Source: Lachnospiraceae bacterium (GTDB taxonomy: Bacteria; Bacillota; Clostridia; Lachnospirales; Lachnospiraceae). From it: a stretch of 64,000 nucleotides of DNA. Both the position numbers and the translations under genes were made by a program. Positions 1 to 7,250 of this stretch are shown piece by piece (position 1 is the stretch's first letter; each line of letters opens with the position of its first letter). Where the stretch lies: positions 1 through 64,000 of the forward strand of contig JAGACK010000050.1 in NCBI GenBank assembly GCA_017614155.1. The letters are read 5' to 3'. The notes below the pieces were generated by a model. It had not been told where the DNA came from and did no database searches. It worked only from the letters and a program-made list of their open reading frames with translations.

Positions 1-1
1 A

Positions 2-67
2 CAGAGGGTAGAAGAAGCAGAACAGAAGGCAGAACAGAGGGTAGAAGAAGCAGAACAGAAGGCAGAA
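2..67 (+). repeat. Two identical 33-bp tandem units inside a CDS
   Basis: Positions 2-34 and 35-67 are identical and encode QRVEEAEQKAE twice. The array probably continues upstream of the window. In-frame 33-bp units let the copy number change without breaking the frame. Confidence 0.85.
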
Positions 68-256
68 CAGACAGAATATAAAAAACTTATCAGCAAGGTT
101 TGTCGGAAACTTCAGGAGGGGAAGGATGACGAAAGGATCGCAGATGAGCTCGTTGAGGAAATAGATGATATCAGACGGATCACGGCAGTGGCCGGGAAGA
201 TGGGCCCGGACTACGATGTTGAAAGGATATATGAGGCTCTAAACGGTATTTCGTGA
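2..256 (+). CDS. C-terminal part of a repeat-bearing protein, probably Rpn-family nuclease/transposase (5' end outside window)
   Basis: The frame is open from the window edge to TGA at 254-256, giving 84 residues. It starts with two identical 11-residue units (QRVEEAEQKAE), a Gln/Glu/Ala-rich stretch likely to be helical. A tail follows that contains VCRKLQEGKDDERIADELVEE and ends YDVERIYEALNGIS. This kind of tail (a charged helix, then a short domain with an 'A..YDVEKIY' end) is what I recall from the Rpn / PD-(D/E)XK nuclease-transposase proteins common in Lachnospiraceae. The catalytic part is upstream of the window, so the assignment is an inference. A strong terminator follows 45 bp after the stop. 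Confidence 0.5.
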   Translation, partial: QRVEEAEQKAEQRVEEAEQKAEQTEYKKLISKVCRKLQEGKDDERIADELVEEIDDIRRITAVAGKMGPDYDVERIYEALNGIS

Positions 257-300
257 TTTCTATTCCTTACCATAAACCTGTAGTTATTTTCTCAATGATT

Positions 301-335
301 CCCCCGGGATATTATTATCCCGGGGGTTTGTTGTT
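301..335 (+). terminator. Rho-independent terminator
   Basis: There is an 11-bp perfect stem (CCCCCGGGATA at 301-311 with TATCCCGGGGG at 316-326), a four-base loop and a T-rich tail (TTTGTTGTT). It lies just after the stop at 256 and so ends that transcript. An open frame from 253 to 492 runs through it, which argues against that frame being a gene from its first ATG. Confidence 0.85.
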
Positions 336-339
336 ACTA

Positions 340-745
340 TTCACAGTTCAGGATGTATATGATGTTATAGAAAAAGAATATGAACGACATGATTCATTGA
401 TGATCTTTGGAGGAAAGGCAAAATGCAGGTCGGCCTGTTTTTATAACTGCCCGGATGAGCATAACGGTAAGGAGTACTATGTTGAACATTGATACAGACT
501 CAGAGCAGGTGACTGTAAAGTCAGCAGCATAGGGATCGAAACATTTAAGGGATTTCAGGTGGTAATCAATCCTTCGAAGTATCTTTTTGCGGAAAGGGTG
601 AATGGGGAGAAATTGTTCCGGGCGAGGTGCTCGCTATTTGTCCCGGGGAACTTGCGGAAGAAACATACCTGCAATTTGAAAGGGACTTAAATAAACGAAA
701 AGGAATAAGCCAGGATGAAATAAACAGATTGCTGGGTGGCGAATG
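340..745 (+). pseudogene. Decayed small gene(s), unrecognised
   Basis: Downstream of the terminator one frame reads as protein-like sequence through position 489, meets TGA at 490-492, then continues in the same frame as GIETFKGFQVVINPSKYLF. Around 600-606 the sensible reading moves to another frame (GEIVPGEVLAICPGELAEE) that ends at TGA 743-745 with EINRLLGGE. No single frame is open and the second half has no plausible start. I read this as a gene broken by one stop and one frameshift. The family is not recognised. Confidence 0.35.
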
Positions 746-887
746 AGAGGAGTGCTGCAGGACTATGTGGAAAAGATAATCATTGGTCCTGTTGCAGGGG
801 ACGCTGCCTGATGCCTGGTAAAACGGAACAGATTGTAAATTCTACCCTGCTCAGGTAAAATGTTCACATCTGTGCGAACCGCTGCGG

Positions 888-964
888 TTTGGTTGAAAAT
901 AATAATAAAAATTGATATAATCAACCAAATAAAGCTTGGCATTGTTAATTTTGGTTGAAAATAA
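888..964 (+). promoter_or_regulatory. Promoter with three TTTGGTTGA half-sites
   Basis: TTGAAA at 893-898 and TATAAT at 916-921 are separated by 17 bp, a good housekeeping promoter 60 bp ahead of the ATPase start at 980. Overlaid on it are TTTGGTTGA at 888-896, its inverse TCAACCAAA at 921-929, and a third direct copy at 950-958. Copies one and three share 15 bp (TTTGGTTGAAAATAA). An inverted pair straddling the -35/-10 plus a downstream half-site looks like an operator. The regulator is not identified. Confidence 0.6.
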
Positions 965-979
965 AGGCGGGACAGATAA

Positions 980-2401
980 ATGAGTATTATTGGAAGGCAT
1001 ATAGAGCAGGATGTACTTTTCGAATGTGTTAACTCCAAACGACCGGAGTTTCTGGTTGTATATGGCAGAAGACGGGTCGGAAAAACATTCCTGGTAAAGG
1101 AGTATTTTAATGACAGGTTTTCTTTTTATGCCACGGGGTTGCCGAACGCAAAAACCAGGGATCAGCTGAGGGTCTTTGGTCAGGAACTGATAAGATATGG
1201 AAGTGAAGAGAAAAAAATGCCTGCGGATTGGCTGGAGGCATTCGAAAGACTCCGGAAACTATTAGAATCAGGTAAGACCTTTTGTCATCCGGGTGCGGGA
1301 AAAATGATCGTGTTTTTGGATGAACTTCCGTGGATGGATACGGCAAAGTCGGATTTCAGAATGGCGCTGGACTATTTCTGGAATAGCTGGGGCTCTTCGC
1401 GAAAAGATCTTTTGCTTATAGTTTGCGGATCGGCAACATCCTGGATCATGGATCATATATTGAACGATGCCGGAGGCCTGTACAACCGCATCACAAGACA
1501 ACTTCACCTGGCTCCATTTACGCTTCGGGAATGTGAGACATTCTTGAATTACGAGAACGAAGCTGTTTCAAAAAAACAGGCGATGGATTTTTACATGGTG
1601 TTCGGAGGAATTCCATATTATCTGAACATGTTCGACAGGCGCCTATCCGTGGCTCAAAACATAGATATGCTCGTGTTTGATGAGAACGGACCGCTCCATT
1701 ATGAGTACGACATTCTTTTTCGTACCCTTTTTAAGCATGCGGAACGATACGAGGCGCTGATCAATGCCATGGCGAAAAGGAAGTCAGGGGTGGCGAGAAA
1801 CGAGCTAATTAAGGACCATGGCGCTTTGCAGGGAAGCTCGTTGACGAAGGCGCTGAAGGAGCTGGAAGAATGCCATTTTATCCGAAAATACAGGGATTTT
1901 ACGAAAAAGAGTCAGGAGTGCATATACCAGATCATAGATCCCTTTGTTCTGTTCTGCCTGAATTTTGTCAGTGATAACAGGATCCAGGACTGGTCATCCT
2001 TCATGGGTTCTCCCGGATACTATGCCTGGAGAGGAAATGCATTTGAGGTGCTTTGTTTCAATCATCTGCCGGAGATCAGGGCGGCTCTTGGAATTTCGGG
2101 AGTCAGTACTCAGGAGTGCGCATGGAGAAGCAGAAAGTCTGAACCGGGAGTTCAGATCGACCTTTTGATCGATCGAAGAGACGATATCATCAATGTTTGT
2201 GAAATGAAATACTCGGATGGTGAATACGTGATCGACCGTGATTATGAAACAAAGCTTAATGCAAAATGCAGAGTCTTCCGTGAGGAGACAGGAACGAAGA
2301 AAACGGTTCAGCTTGTTCTGATCTCTGCGGAAGGGCTGAAACGCAATGCTCACTCGGATATTGTGATGCAGCTTGTCACGGGGGAAGATCTTTTCAGGTG
2401 A
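980..2401 (+). CDS. Archaeal-type ATPase with C-terminal DUF234 nuclease-like domain
   Basis: This 473-residue protein has an N-terminal P-loop ATPase of the ATPase_2 (PF01637) type. Walker A is GRRRVGKT at residues 29-36 and a Walker B-like MIVFLDELPW lies near 110-120. A winged-helix-like region follows, then a C-terminal DUF234 domain containing VQIDLLIDRRDD and CEMKYSD. Those are the D and E-x-K elements of the PD-(D/E)XK fold assigned to this family. Such proteins are widespread in archaea and gut Clostridia and their role is unsettled; toxin or defence functions have been suggested. ATG at 980 follows a purine-rich AGGCGGGAC. A truncated paralogue lies directly downstream. Confidence 0.85.
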   Translation: MSIIGRHIEQDVLFECVNSKRPEFLVVYGRRRVGKTFLVKEYFNDRFSFYATGLPNAKTRDQLRVFGQELIRYGSEEKKMPADWLEAFERLRKLLESGKTFCHPGAGKMIVFLDELPWMDTAKSDFRMALDYFWNSWGSSRKDLLLIVCGSATSWIMDHILNDAGGLYNRITRQLHLAPFTLRECETFLNYENEAVSKKQAMDFYMVFGGIPYYLNMFDRRLSVAQNIDMLVFDENGPLHYEYDILFRTLFKHAERYEALINAMAKRKSGVARNELIKDHGALQGSSLTKALKELEECHFIRKYRDFTKKSQECIYQIIDPFVLFCLNFVSDNRIQDWSSFMGSPGYYAWRGNAFEVLCFNHLPEIRAALGISGVSTQECAWRSRKSEPGVQIDLLIDRRDDIINVCEMKYSDGEYVIDRDYETKLNAKCRVFREETGTKKTVQLVLISAEGLKRNAHSDIVMQLVTGEDLFR

Positions 2402-2439
2402 GATTTTCTTAAGAATGACCACATTGCTATAGAAGGCGA

Positions 2440-3260
2440 GGGTTGTTTGTCAAGGACGAGGCATTCAGGCGGCTTCGTAAAATACTGGAATCCAAAGCTG
2501 TGTATCGCAATGTGTCCAGCGGGAAAAAGGTTGTCTTTTTTGATGAGGCGATCTTCATTATGAATATGATCAGCTCTTCAGGTCCTTGTTTAAAAAGCCT
2601 GATAATCACATGAAGATCATAGAAACGATCGCCAAACAGAAAAAGGGGCTTCGGCGAACAGATCTTGCGGAAAGATCAGGTGTTTCGGACGGTGAGGGGC
2701 TTACCAAGGCTATTCGTGAGTTAGAGCAGTGCGGCTTTATCAGAAAGTATAAAAGCTTTACTACTTCTCAAAATGGATGGTTTTACCGGGTGACAGATCC
2801 CTTCGTGCTTTTCTGCTTATATTTTCGCAATGGAAAGATAAAGTCATGGCAGTCGTTTATTAAGTCACCCGATTATTACACATGGAGAGGCAATGCTTTT
2901 GAGACAGTATGTCTCGAACACATTCCTCAGATCAAGGCAGCGCTTGGGATATCGGGAATTGAAAGTTCAGAGTATTCCTGGAGGAGCAAAAAGAAAAAGG
3001 GTGGAGCACAGATAGATCTTCTTATCGACAGACGTGATGATGTTATTAATCTGTGTGAAATGAAATGCACCGATAAAGCTTATGAGGTTACTGCAGACTA
3101 CAGAGAAAGCCTGATCAATAAGGTTGCCTCTTTTACCGAAGAGGTTCATCCAAAGAAATCAGTGTATGTCACACTGATAACATCAAACGGTTATAAGCAT
3201 AATGAATATTCGGATGTGGTTCAAAACGATGTGGGGCCGGACAGTTTGTTTATGAACTGA
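2440..3260 (+). pseudogene. Deleted, frameshifted paralogue of the upstream ATPase-DUF234 gene
   Basis: From about 2440, one frame reads EAFRRLRKILESK and GKKVVFFDE, matching the Walker B region of the preceding ATPase. The reading then moves to another frame at about 2555 as YEYDQLFRSLFKKPDNH, which matches a point some 140 residues further on in the intact copy. From there it runs open to TGA 3258-3260 as a full winged-helix and DUF234 domain, with QIDLLIDRRDD and CEMKCTD preserved. Walker A and most of the ATPase domain are missing. An internal ATG at 2586 could still give a 224-residue DUF234 protein, so residual function is possible. Confidence 0.75.
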
Positions 3261-3339
3261 AGACTGCATCTTTGACAAATCTTTCACCGTCGTTCCGGCA
3301 GGGATAGATTTGCCAAAGATTACTTGACAGATACTCTGA

Positions 3340-3457
3340 ACAGTTGTGTATATCAGATCCGGTGGAAATATGGTATGATGATCACGTTGCAGCAAGTACG
3401 GTTTGGGAAAAAGAGATTAATATCGGACAGATAGCTGCCGCTTACATCATCAAATGA
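3340..3457 (+). pseudogene. Possible fragment of a PIN-domain (VapC-like) toxin
   Basis: One frame ending at TGA 3455-3457 reads HVAASTVWEKEINIGQ. This resembles the 'SAASVWEISIKxxLGK' segment of type II VapC toxins. No start and no complete PIN acidic set are present. If correct, it is a remnant only. Confidence 0.25.
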
Positions 3458-3491
3458 AGGGTCTGACAGTAAAAGATCAGGGTCATATCGC

Positions 3492-4472
3492 ATGAAGGCA
3501 GGAAGAAACAAGACAATCGATATCGGCATTGAGGAGGGACGCAGTTATCTGGAACGGTGTATCCGTGTAACAGAACCGGCTTCTCTTGAACAGATAACGG
3601 ATAAAACCATAGTTGGTGACTCTTTTGATGTATTGCCTCTTCTGCCGGAAGGTTTTGCAGACCTTCTTATTGTTGATCCTCCTTATAATCTGGATAAAGA
3701 TTTTCACGGAAACAAGTTTAAGAAAATCAATGATGATATGTATGAAGAATATACAGAGGCATGGATAGCAGAGGTAAAACCTTTGCTGAAACCGAATGCT
3801 TCTGTATATGTCTGCTGCGACTGGGATTCAAGCCTCACGATCGGTACGGTTCTGAAGAGGCATTTTAATATACAGAACAGGATCACCTGGCAGAGGGAAA
3901 AAGGCAGAGGCGCTTTGAGCAATTGGAAGAATGGCATGGAAGATATCTGGTTTGCAACAAACTCAAAGTCGTATACGTTCAATGTGGACAGTGTAAAGGT
4001 AAGAAGAAAAGTCATTGCGCCATACAGGGTTGACGGAAAGCCGAAGGACTGGGAAGAAACAGCAGATGGCAATTTCAGAAATACATATCCTTCGAATTTC
4101 TGGGATGATATATCCATTCCCTACTGGTCTATGACGGAGAATACCGCGCATCCCACTCAGAAGCCGGAAAAACTGCTGGCAAAGCTGATCCTGGCAAGTT
4201 CCAATGCCGGCGATACAGTGCTGGATCCGTTTTTGGGCTCCGGATCAACATCTGTTACAGCAAAAAAACTCGGAAGGCATTTTGTGGGGATCGAAGCCAA
4301 TGAGCAATACTGTGTCTGGGCTGAAAAAAGAATTGAGATGGCAGACGAAGATCCATCGATCCAGGGATATGCGGATGGAGTTTTCTGGGAAAGAAATACA
4401 AAGGCTCTGCAAAAGAAATCGCAGACGGATCAATTCGATATAGTTTGCGGCAGGAAATCAGGGAGAGTATAG
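3492..4472 (+). CDS. Site-specific DNA methyltransferase, N4/N6 (beta class)
   Basis: This 326-residue protein has the catalytic motif IV DPPYNL at residues 62-67. The AdoMet-binding motif I (DPFLGSGST) is at residues 245-253, preceded by HPTQKPEKLL. Motif IV before motif I is the beta-class order of the PF01555 N6-adenine/N4-cytosine methyltransferases. It would methylate DNA at a specific site that cannot be read from the sequence. No restriction endonuclease lies beside it. The next gene, a WYL regulator, starts 2 bp after its stop, so the two are probably co-transcribed. ATG 3492 has only a weak upstream CAGGG. It looks like an orphan or regulatory methylase, or the remainder of a restriction-modification locus. 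Confidence 0.9.
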   Translation: MKAGRNKTIDIGIEEGRSYLERCIRVTEPASLEQITDKTIVGDSFDVLPLLPEGFADLLIVDPPYNLDKDFHGNKFKKINDDMYEEYTEAWIAEVKPLLKPNASVYVCCDWDSSLTIGTVLKRHFNIQNRITWQREKGRGALSNWKNGMEDIWFATNSKSYTFNVDSVKVRRKVIAPYRVDGKPKDWEETADGNFRNTYPSNFWDDISIPYWSMTENTAHPTQKPEKLLAKLILASSNAGDTVLDPFLGSGSTSVTAKKLGRHFVGIEANEQYCVWAEKRIEMADEDPSIQGYADGVFWERNTKALQKKSQTDQFDIVCGRKSGRV

Positions 4473-4474
4473 CA

Positions 4475-5467
4475 ATGCCTAAAGGAACCAAACAGAAGCT
4501 GAAGCTGTATTATCTTGCAAAGATAATGACCGAAAAGACTGATGATGAGCATATGATCACCATGCCGGAGATCCGGGCGGCGCTTGAAGCCTATGGGTGC
4601 ACGGCCGACAGGAAAAGCCTGTATGACGATCTGGAGTCTCTCAGGGTTCTCGGAATAGATGTCATAGGTGAGAAGGTCGGGCGCAGCTTTTATTATCATG
4701 TAGGCGGAAAGCATTTTGAGATCGCTGAGCTCAAGCTCCTTGTGGATGCGATCCAGTCCTCGAAGTTTATAACGGAGAAAAAATCAAATGAGCTGATAAA
4801 GAAGCTGACCGCCATGGCAAGCACTTATGAAGCGTCTCAGCTGAAGCGCCAGGTGGTGGTGCAGGGCAGGGTGAAGACCATGAATGAGAGCATTTATTAT
4901 TATGTGGATGATGTGCACCGTGCCATTGTTGAGAACAGGCAGATCAGTTTCGAATACATGAGATGGAATGAAGAGAAGAAAATGGTCCGCCGCAGGGATG
5001 GCTGCTATGTTGTCAGTCCGTGGGCGCTTACCTGGGATGATGAGAACTATTATCTGATCGCGTATGATGAAGAGGCGGACTGCATCAAGCATTTCCGTGT
5101 CGACAAGCTGAAAAGCATACAGGTCCTCGACGCGAAACGGACCGGCAAGGAAACATTTAAGGCTTTCAATCTGGCAAAATACTCAAAGATGAATTTTGGC
5201 ATGTTCGGCGGTGAGCCTGTCAGGGTGAAGATAGCTTTTGCCAATGAAATGGCAGGCGTGTTCATCGACAGATTCGGCAGGGATATCATGATCCATCCGT
5301 CGAAACTAAAAGACTGGTCGGAGATCAGTGTGGATGTGGCCATGAGTGACCATTTCCTGGGATGGATATTTGCGCTGGGGACAAAGGTAAAGATCCTTGG
5401 TCCGAAAGAAGCAACAGACAGATACAAAAAAGAACTGGGTGAAATGATGAAACTCTATAAGCAGTAA
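4475..5467 (+). CDS. WYL-domain transcriptional regulator
   Basis: This 330-residue protein has an N-terminal winged helix-turn-helix (residues about 1-75: MPEIRAALEAYGCTADRKSL, YDDLESLRVLGIDVIGEKVG) and a central WYL domain (SFEYMRWNEEKK, YVVSPWALTWDDENYYLIAYD, HFRVDKL). The C-terminal extension is typical of YafY/DeoR-like regulators. I choose ATG 4475 over an in-frame ATG at 4445 because AGGGAGAG lies at the right distance before 4475 and the longer form would run back into the methylase gene. WYL regulators bind nucleic-acid ligands and often control phage-defence or DNA-modification genes. Control of the adjacent methylase is a reasonable inference. Confidence 0.88.
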   Translation: MPKGTKQKLKLYYLAKIMTEKTDDEHMITMPEIRAALEAYGCTADRKSLYDDLESLRVLGIDVIGEKVGRSFYYHVGGKHFEIAELKLLVDAIQSSKFITEKKSNELIKKLTAMASTYEASQLKRQVVVQGRVKTMNESIYYYVDDVHRAIVENRQISFEYMRWNEEKKMVRRRDGCYVVSPWALTWDDENYYLIAYDEEADCIKHFRVDKLKSIQVLDAKRTGKETFKAFNLAKYSKMNFGMFGGEPVRVKIAFANEMAGVFIDRFGRDIMIHPSKLKDWSEISVDVAMSDHFLGWIFALGTKVKILGPKEATDRYKKELGEMMKLYKQ

Positions 5468-5496
5468 AAGACAGAGCAGGGATAGACGCGGAAAGC

Positions 5497-7197
5497 CTAT
5501 CTCTCCAGCACATACCCGTTCAGATTGATCTCCATCTTTTCGGGTTCTGTCTCGTCGTAAATGACTGTGATCTCTTTTATGAAAAGGTCGCAGTCATTAT
5601 TTATCTTCAGGAACCTGTATTTCCCGAGGCTGAAATCGTATTCATGGCCGGCGTCATACTCTGAGACGGCGTATTCGGCGAGTTTCTGCAAGTTAATATA
5701 ATATTCATGATTCTCATTGCCGTCATCTGCTGAAAGGATGCATACTTCATAAGGCCTGTCTTTTATATCGCCGTACTCCCAGCTGATATACCCGGTCTCA
5801 TGGATCCTTTTGTATTCAGTGATGTCAAGCTCGTCGATCCGGCAGTCGTCCCTCATATAAACCCTTCGTGAATATGCTTCGGTATCATTTTTCCTGTGTT
5901 CGTTTATTATACTGAGCTCTTTTTCGGAAAATGATTTTTCGGCAGTTTTTTCTCCTTTGTAGCTGAGGTTTCTGATCTCGTTATATGCGCTTGAAAGCTC
6001 TCTCCCGTCATGCGCATCGATCTTTTCGAGAGCGAGGATATCCTTTGCCCTTTTCAGCTGTGAACGGATCACGGCGTCATCAAAGCTTATGCGGGGCACA
6101 AACGCGCATATGGGGGCGATGATAATAAAAGCAAACAGCAGCATGAAGATGATGTCTTTTTTCTTCAGCTGTCCAATAAGATACAGTACAAAATAGATCA
6201 CCTCGAATACTATAAGCACGATGCCTGAGTATCGCTGTGTGGTAAGGCCGTACTGCCTGATCCTGATGCCGAGGCTCCAGCACTGCAGAAATATGAAAGG
6301 AATATAGACATAGGGAACGAAGACTGAGATCTTTTTCATGATGTTTCCGTCCTCGCCTATGTCGTGCGCCATGGTCCATATCGGGACGCCCAGCGCAAAC
6401 AGCCCGGTAAGTATTGAGAATACTGAGTTTGAAGGGACATCATCTGTTACAAAGATCTTGATCATGTACATGTAGATGATGGCATAAGCGATGAGAAGCA
6501 GCGGAAGGAGCGCGTACATCACGCAGATCTTTGCAAAACGCCCGGGCTTTTCGTGCCGGACAGTCAGCGCCCTGATCGTCATGGCCGTGATAAAGCCTGT
6601 GGCAAGGAATGCTTCGGAGCATTCGAGAAGGTCGCCCGTACTTATTATGAGCTCATTGAATATGTATAATATGACAGCCAGGCCTGCGGCAAAGATGCCG
6701 TAAAGCACATATGACCTGAGCAGAACGAGAAAGGACCTCGTGCAGTAGGATTCAAAGTCTTCGGACAGGCGTCTGAAGATATGGAATATGGCCAGGGAAA
6801 AGATGATGATGCCGTATACGACCCAGATCTTGGCCCAGATATCGCCTATCATCCGGGAACTGAGGCCAAAGAGAGTTTCTTCTTTGTATGAGGCCAGATA
6901 GACAAAAGTAAAGGAAAACAGAGCGGCAAAAACAAAGCTGCCGATCCTGGGGATGAGTTTTTTTCGGAAGATCTCTTCGAACACAAAGCACTGCGCCGCC
7001 ATGCAGAATGCATACTGCATGATCCTTTCAAAGGGCTCTCTCATTTTGTCCTGATAGCCGACATGCAGCTCCAAAGCCACAAACAGGGCGGCGATGAGGA
7101 TCATGGCCATCGTGAAAGGATAATCCTTTATCACATCCGCAAGTGACGATATCATATTTTTAAATTTGGTTTTCAGAGAGATCATTTTTTCTTTCAT
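5497..7197 (-). CDS. DUF4153-type polytopic membrane protein
   Basis: This 566-residue protein has about 10-12 hydrophobic segments over its first 400 residues and a soluble C-terminal part of some 150 residues. The opening (KDYPFTMAMILIAALFVALE) and overall layout fit the DUF4153 family of integral membrane proteins, whose function is unknown. The longest frame begins at 7260, but that would overlap the divergent gene. ATG 7197 lies seven bases after a TATAAT on the minus strand (7210-7205), which favours that start and suggests a very short or absent leader. It is divergent from the YidC-sulfatase fusion, and the two promoters lie within 25 bp. Confidence 0.75.
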   Translation of the reverse strand: MKEKMISLKTKFKNMISSLADVIKDYPFTMAMILIAALFVALELHVGYQDKMREPFERIMQYAFCMAAQCFVFEEIFRKKLIPRIGSFVFAALFSFTFVYLASYKEETLFGLSSRMIGDIWAKIWVVYGIIIFSLAIFHIFRRLSEDFESYCTRSFLVLLRSYVLYGIFAAGLAVILYIFNELIISTGDLLECSEAFLATGFITAMTIRALTVRHEKPGRFAKICVMYALLPLLLIAYAIIYMYMIKIFVTDDVPSNSVFSILTGLFALGVPIWTMAHDIGEDGNIMKKISVFVPYVYIPFIFLQCWSLGIRIRQYGLTTQRYSGIVLIVFEVIYFVLYLIGQLKKKDIIFMLLFAFIIIAPICAFVPRISFDDAVIRSQLKRAKDILALEKIDAHDGRELSSAYNEIRNLSYKGEKTAEKSFSEKELSIINEHRKNDTEAYSRRVYMRDDCRIDELDITEYKRIHETGYISWEYGDIKDRPYEVCILSADDGNENHEYYINLQKLAEYAVSEYDAGHEYDFSLGKYRFLKINNDCDLFIKEITVIYDETEPEKMEINLNGYVLER

Positions 7198-7204
7198 GAC
7201 GATG

Positions 7205-7243
7205 ATTATAGCACGATGTGGTATAATACGGAAGAATGAGGAG
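7205..7243. promoter_or_regulatory. Face-to-face divergent promoter pair
   Basis: The plus strand has TATAAT at 7222-7227, then GAGGAG at 7238-7243 before ATG 7251. The minus strand has TATAAT at 7210-7205 and ATG at 7197. The two -10 boxes are 11 bp apart and -35 elements are poor on both sides. Simultaneous initiation from both would be sterically difficult, so mutually exclusive expression is possible. Confidence 0.5.
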
Positions 7244-7250
7244 TCATCAG

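Noticed and set aside
253..492. 79-codon open frame from 253
   Set aside because: Its first third is the terminator hairpin of the preceding gene and it overlaps that gene's stop. Only the later part is protein-like, kept as a decayed gene.
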